From positions 21,490,820 through 21,554,819 of the forward strand of contig CM040103.1 in NCBI GenBank assembly GCA_022496805.1: DNA of 64,000 bases, read 5' to 3'. The stretch is from Pohlia nutans. Taxonomy: Eukaryota > Streptophyta > Bryopsida > Bryales > Mniaceae. Position 1 is the first letter of the stretch. Every line of letters starts with the position of its first letter. A program made the position numbers and the translations under genes. Of the stretch, positions 59,501 through 64,000 are shown in pieces. The notes below the pieces were generated by a model that saw only the letters and a list, made by a program, of their open reading frames with translations, was not told where the DNA came from and made no database searches.

Positions 59501-59504
59501 CCCA

Positions 59505-59625
59505 AGTCTAAAGATTCTTGCTTCTAATGTACACTATAGGCATGTGAGAGTCAAAAGTAACTATTGACCTCGGTCTAAAGATTCTTGCTTCTAATGTACA
59601 CCTTAGTAACATGAGAGCCTAGGGT
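59505..59625. repeat. Tandem duplication of about 60 bp
   Basis: gtctaaagattcttgcttct followed by aatgtacac occurs twice in tandem. Confidence 0.85.
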
Positions 59626-59857
59626 CAATTTTGGGTACTAACAACCATGATCAAGTACTTTGAAAATTTGTAAATGTTAATCATGATGTACCCAATATCA
59701 CATGCTAAAAGAATCTAAAAGCCTTTTCCAATTGCCGGAGGGAGGCACCATAACTCACGTTGTTGAAGTATGGTTAGATTAACCATCCCAACTGACCTTT
59801 GTTATCTTTTTTAATCTTGATGACTCTTTTTTTCCTTTGATGGACTTTGGGCAATTA

Positions 59858-60008
59858 TTAACCCCTAAAGGATCAAAAACATAAATAAATGCACCATTGA
59901 TCAAAAGATAAATAAATTTGAACAAAAAGAAGTCCACATAGGACCTACTCAAAACTGCTAAAACAAACACGAGATCCAATTTGGGCTTCTTGGTCATTTA
60001 GGGGTTAA
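59858..60008. mobile_element. TTAA MITE, family A, internally deleted
   Basis: ttaacccctaaaggatcaaa to ggtcatttaggggttaa, only 151 bp because about 90 bp of the usual body is missing. Confidence 0.85.
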
Positions 60009-60131
60009 CCAGAACAACCTCTAAGACTGACTCTTCATTCACATGGAAGTGAAGGCTAAGATATGTAACTCTCATAACATTTAGTAGCCTTTCATAGGGA
60101 GATAAATACAAGATTCTCATATAGGAAACGC

Positions 60132-60217
60132 GGACAAATTTCCCACAATTGTAACTTTCTTAGATAAAAACACACTACAATCATCTCAAGAAAGTTACAA
60201 TTGTGAGACTTTTGTCC
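60132..60217. repeat. Inverted repeat
   Basis: ggacaaatttcccacaattg and caattgtgagacttttgtcc, with continuing complementarity through aactttctt. Confidence 0.75.
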
Positions 60218-60317
60218 CACTCCCCATATGAAATCCCACGTGGGAATGTCTTTATCTCTCCGTGTGTTCATGCTCTCGTTGCCTTTCCTTCATGCATCAT
60301 CTTGGGATCCTGGTAGC

Positions 60318-60445
60318 TATTGATTTGGTCTTATTGGATGTGGAATATGCTACACCACCTACTGTGGAGCATGGCAAAGCCAATACAAGCTACTGATTTG
60401 GTCTTGTTGGGTGTGGAATATGCTGCACCATCTACTGTGGGACAA
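60318..60445. repeat. Tandem duplication of about 75 bp
   Basis: ctgatttggtcttgttggg and tggaatatgct-cacca-ctactgtgg occur twice. Confidence 0.8.
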
Positions 60446-62711
60446 TTACAAGCTACTGAATGTTATGCTTGTTGTTGTAATTATCAATAATAGAGACAAA
60501 TACCATGTTGAGGAGTATCCCGGAATGAGGGACATATGGACAAGGGAGGATATATGGGAGATTGGTTAAAAGATACTTCCTGGGGAATTGGGGACATAAT
60601 CTGGAGGATGCCCAGATTGATTGGAGTTTTGGGCTTGTTCTTAATACAGTACAAAATCGTTTTTCTGTATGAAAATTCCTATTTATTTTGTCATTAGAAT
60701 CTGCATCTTTGACTGGTCTAAACATTCGTATACCCCAAAAGTCGTCACCACGATGTTGTCATGCCAATGAGGACTCAGAATTGTTCCCCTGGTATATGAG
60801 GACCAATCAAAATTGGCATTTGACCGGTTAAATTTTGAAACTTAATAATTTTTAATGAAAAGTGACATGTGTTATGTCTTAATTGGTTGGAACCCTTAAA
60901 GCAAATGGAAGAGGATATCCTGTTGTTCTCCAAATATCACCACTCTGCTATTTTTTTGGATGAGTTATGCTCTTGTTGATCTCTAGATTCTATTTGCTCC
61001 ACCAAATAAACATGAATTTGGAGGGGCCAACAACTCCCCAACCCCTTATCTTTTCTTTAAGCATTACAAGCATTTTGAGGTCTCCAAAAGGTTGTTGGAA
61101 TTGCCATGCAAATAAACCAATAAATTAATTAATAATTTGACGTGGCCATAAATTGGTCATGTCAAATTGGATTTTTTTTAAATTTTTTTTAAATTTTTGT
61201 TTTTGCATGGCCGTTTGGCTGAACTTGCAGCCTTTGGGAGGCCTTGAATTTTCTTATAATGGAGTAGCAAGTTGTCATAATATATGATAGTTTATTTTTT
61301 GCTTTGCAAGCTATGTGACTTGTAATTGGTTGGAAGCATATTTTAGCAAGTTGTACAGTTGGGGGAACAAATTGCTATCCCCTCTAAATAGGATAAACAA
61401 AAAATTGGAGGGGCTTGGGTATTTGGGGAACCGCATGATAATTATGCTCGAACGACACGAAGGGCATCTCCACCTTTGCACACCTAGGTTGGCCGGAGTT
61501 GCTTATGGCATGCCACGGCTTCGAATTGTGCTCCACCCTGTGCACGCCAACCAAATTTTTGGCCAAGTATCTTTAAAAATTGGCTTTGGCACAAAATATT
61601 GGACTATTGCTTATCATCTTGATTGTGCCTTCAAAGTCGGGGATTCAATGTTGAGAGATTCTAGACCCCACAATCCATTGGACAAAACATACACAATCAG
61701 GATATGGTGGGGCTTGAGAGTATAATTAGTATATGAATAGTGGTAAATGAAAGTTGGTTTGTGCATTGGATATGTGGAGCAACAATGGGGACTTGGCAAA
61801 TGAAAGGAACAAAGGCATTGATTTGAGTCGTGCAATAGATACTTGGTGCGTTTGATTTGCTCGAGATGCTTTAATAGAAAGGAGATCTTTTAGCACCAAT
61901 GGATAGTGTTAAAGCATCATATCCAAGGCCACTATTTACACTAGTTTGGTGCCAATAGTGACATTGGGCACCAATCCTTTTTTGGGCTTTCTATTGCAAG
62001 ATTGCATCAGTAAAAAATAATTTGGCTGCAAAATGATCAAAATCTCAATATTAAATCGCTAAAATATCTTTAATTTTTCGTAAAAAATTAGATGAAATCG
62101 CCAAATTTTAATAAATATGACATTAAATGTGGATGAAAAGTGTTTTCTATCTAGAATATGGATGAAAATGGGTTGTTGTGCTCCATGCTATGACATTATT
62201 CATTGTTGCCCTAATACAATACTCCCTCTCTCATGTATTAAGCTTCCACAACGCCTTGTGAATTTGTTCCACATTAAGCATCATGTTTGCTCAAACTACA
62301 ACTCCTACTGACTTAGGGTCCACACAATTGCAATTAGTTAAAATTTCAGGATACAAGAAGCTTAAAATAAGACAAAGGAGTACCACCTTTTTTACTAGTC
62401 TCAATGCCAAATGACCAAATGGTTTCAAAATAGTAGGAGCAATTTTAGTCAGTCGTCAAAATCAACAAAAATTAATTAGAAGAATTAACAGAAAAAACTC
62501 AAATCTTTAGGAAATTACTTCTTTTTTAATCAATTTTATATGGTGAAAAAAAGAATCTTAAAAAACATTCATAGCATTTGACATTTGTTGAAAAACAAAA
62601 TTCCAAAAAAATTAATTATCCTGCACGAGATGCCGACGCTCACAGCCGGGTAAAGTATGACTGATTCTTCTTAAATCCTCCACATTCAAAGCCTGTGTAG
62701 GTCTTTGGAAC
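60446..62711. other. AT-rich intergenic region
   Basis: A 136-codon frame at 61315-61725 (+) has no recognised domain and ordinary flanking composition. Nothing else supported. Confidence 0.4.
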
Positions 62712-62949
62712 TGTTAAAATAGAAGTCACAAATAGTTAACCTGTAGTTAACTATTAGAAACGATTTGAAGTTTCTATTTCTATTAAGGTAAAAGAATGAC
62801 TTTTACCTTATTAACTCTTAGTTATAATTTTAACTCATGAGTATATAAAGCCAACCCTTCTTCGGGTTGGGTCTCTTTTTCTGCTTCTTCTTCTTCTTCC
62901 CCTAGAGAGCTCTATGACTATTATATATTTTATTTGTTCTGTCTCAACA
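62712..62949 (+). mobile_element. 5' LTR of a Ty1/copia retrotransposon
   Basis: 238 bp, starting TGTTAAAATAG and ending TCTCAACA, so it has the TGTT...AACA form. It contains a promoter-like tatataaa at about 62843 and is followed at once by cgttatcagcacc, a primer-binding-site-like sequence seen after copia LTRs. The 3' LTR is beyond the window. Confidence 0.8.
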
Positions 62950-63189
62950 CGTTATCAGCACCTTTTGCTCTTTCACCATAGTTTTTTCCACCATAGCTCT
63001 TTGTAGCTATTCCTCTTGCTCTTTTGATATAGTCTCTTGAAGCTCTTTAGAGCTCTTGCTTTTATTCTACTGTAATAGCTTTTTGTAGCTCTTTCTCTTG
63101 CTCTCCTTCACTTTCTTTTTATTCTTTTCTCCTCCTTCTAAAAACTTAAAGATAGATTAGCACAGTTGATTACTATAAACTCCACAATC

Positions 63190-64000
63190 ATGACCACGCA
63201 ACGCCAAGTCCGCGAGACACGAACACAAGCTCTCTTTTTTGACCCACTCGAGCCAGATGGATCGAATTATTTAGGGTGGAACATCGACATGCGCGCATAT
63301 TTGCGTGCAGAGGAGCTCGACGCTACGATTGCTGTTGCACATGAAGGGGAGATCAAAGCCTCACACAAATGGCATACGCTACTCATCTTGCGCCGACACC
63401 TCGATCCTTCACTTCGACAGCAATACATTCAAGTCGAGGATCCTGCTGAACTATGGGCAGCGCTGGCGGCACGATTCAAGCATGAAGAGACAATTTTCCT
63501 CCCACAAGCCCGGAGCGACTGGATTAGCCTCCGAGTGATGGACTTCCCCAATTTTCTTGCGTTCAACTCGGAACTTCACCGTATTGTAGCCCAACTCCGG
63601 CTCTGTGGCGACACCATCAACGACACCGAGCTAATCGATAAGACCCTCTCTACCTTTCCTCCTGCTTGTGCAATCCTGGCCCAGCAATACCGTAACATGA
63701 AATTCAGTACACATTCTGAACTCATGTCCTATCTTCTGTTAGCCGAAAAGCAACAACAATTGCTCCTCAAGAATGCAGAGTCAAGGCCAGCTAAGGAGAT
63801 TCACAACAACGAAGTTCAAAACCCGCCCAGGACAACCAGCTCGGCAGCCACACTACACCCAAAGCCGGGCAATCCAAGCAGGGAGTCCCACATCTCCGAA
63901 GCACCACGCCGGAAGCCAAAGGGAAACTGGAAGCCCAAGCACACGTGGAACCGATCTTCCAAACCTCAAAGGTACGCAAATCAGACCAGAACCGATCGGT
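63190..64000 (+). CDS. Ty1/copia gag (start of gag-pol), cut by window edge
   Basis: An open frame from ATG at 63190 runs to the window end without a stop (270 codons). The N-terminal LFFDPLEPDGSNYLGWNIDM is the copia gag entry motif; then come LRRHLDPSL, ELWAALAARFKHEE, and the region LSTFPPA...QQYRNMKF...LLLAEKQQQLLL, typical of plant copia gag (UBN2-type). A Pro/Lys/Arg-rich linker follows, which normally precedes the zinc knuckle. Intact so far, it is codon-richer in GC than its flanks. Zinc knuckle, protease, integrase and reverse transcriptase would lie to the right. Confidence 0.88.
   Translation, partial: MTTQRQVRETRTQALFFDPLEPDGSNYLGWNIDMRAYLRAEELDATIAVAHEGEIKASHKWHTLLILRRHLDPSLRQQYIQVEDPAELWAALAARFKHEETIFLPQARSDWISLRVMDFPNFLAFNSELHRIVAQLRLCGDTINDTELIDKTLSTFPPACAILAQQYRNMKFSTHSELMSYLLLAEKQQQLLLKNAESRPAKEIHNNEVQNPPRTTSSAATLHPKPGNPSRESHISEAPRRKPKGNWKPKHTWNRSSKPQRYANQTRTDR

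Noticed and set aside
6687..60008. Stowaway or Tourist identity for the TTAA elements
   Set aside because: Their ends are CCCCTAA-type, not CTCCCTCCRT or GGCC-type, and the invariant four bases TTAA on both sides do not fit a direct 3-bp TAA/TTA duplication.
61315..61725. 136-codon plus-strand frame
   Set aside because: No recognisable domain and no composition shift from the flanks; kept only as a note.
1..64000. CRISPR array, tRNA or rRNA gene, bacterial operon
   Set aside because: No regularly spaced short repeats or rRNA sequence; the only tRNA-like signal is a lone B box; all genes are intron-containing plant genes.

Overview
This is a nuclear segment of a land plant. Its genes are typical plant genes split by spliceosomal introns, the intergenic DNA is AT-rich, exons are clearly richer in GC, AAACCCTA (plant telomere-type) motifs lie near promoters, and Stowaway-, CACTA- and copia-type plant transposons are present. 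The proteins are well diverged from the Arabidopsis versions I can recall, so a non-flowering plant (bryophyte, lycophyte, fern or gymnosperm) seems more likely than a model angiosperm. That placement is inference.

Four genes can be rebuilt exon by exon on the minus strand. They are a HemK2/MTQ2-type glutamine methyltransferase for release factor eRF1 (15413-19409, 5 exons, 234 aa), a methylenetetrahydrofolate reductase (24604-30515, 12 exons, 592 aa), a DET2-like steroid 5-alpha-reductase (40501-42131, 2 exons, 260 aa), and a CYP71-clan cytochrome P450 (48871-57541, 4 exons, 562 aa or 541 aa from the second Met). A fifth minus-strand transcription unit (12038-14455) has four phase-compatible 3' exons encoding 113 residues I do not recognise; no 5' end was found. 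On the plus strand there is a two-exon 80-aa single-pass membrane protein (36680-37220) and, at the right edge, the 5' LTR and gag end of a Ty1/copia retrotransposon (62712-64000). An NB-LRR-type leucine-rich-repeat relic lies at 37590-38240.

Most of the rest is short non-autonomous transposons. The dominant group has TTAA flanks and CCCC...GGGG (CCCTAAA-like) ends, in several sequence families labelled A, B, C, E and I here. This is the signature of piggyBac-type target choice. Copies fill introns of MTQ2, MTHFR, DET2 and the P450, often sit end to end sharing one TTAA, and are nested in one another. Other elements are Stowaway (CTCCCTCCGT ends, TA target), CACTA-type MITEs (CACTAGTAG ends, 3-bp target duplications), a Harbinger-like element with TAA duplication, GGGCC-ended elements, and two long fold-back hairpins.

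Region by region: 1-5,900 is AT-rich with diverged direct repeats, a 0.2-kb tandem array and coding relics; 6,000-12,000 is AT-rich and gene-poor; 12,038-19,409 holds the unknown gene and MTQ2; 19,500-24,600 is repeats; 24,604-30,515 is MTHFR; 30,600-36,500 is repeats and fold-backs; 36,680-38,240 holds the small membrane protein and LRR relic; 39,300-42,131 is DET2; 42,500-48,700 is repeats; 48,871-58,280 is the P450 with a triplicated leader; 58,300-62,700 is AT-rich; the copia element closes the window. The genes are independent housekeeping or specialised-metabolism loci; I see no pathway cluster.
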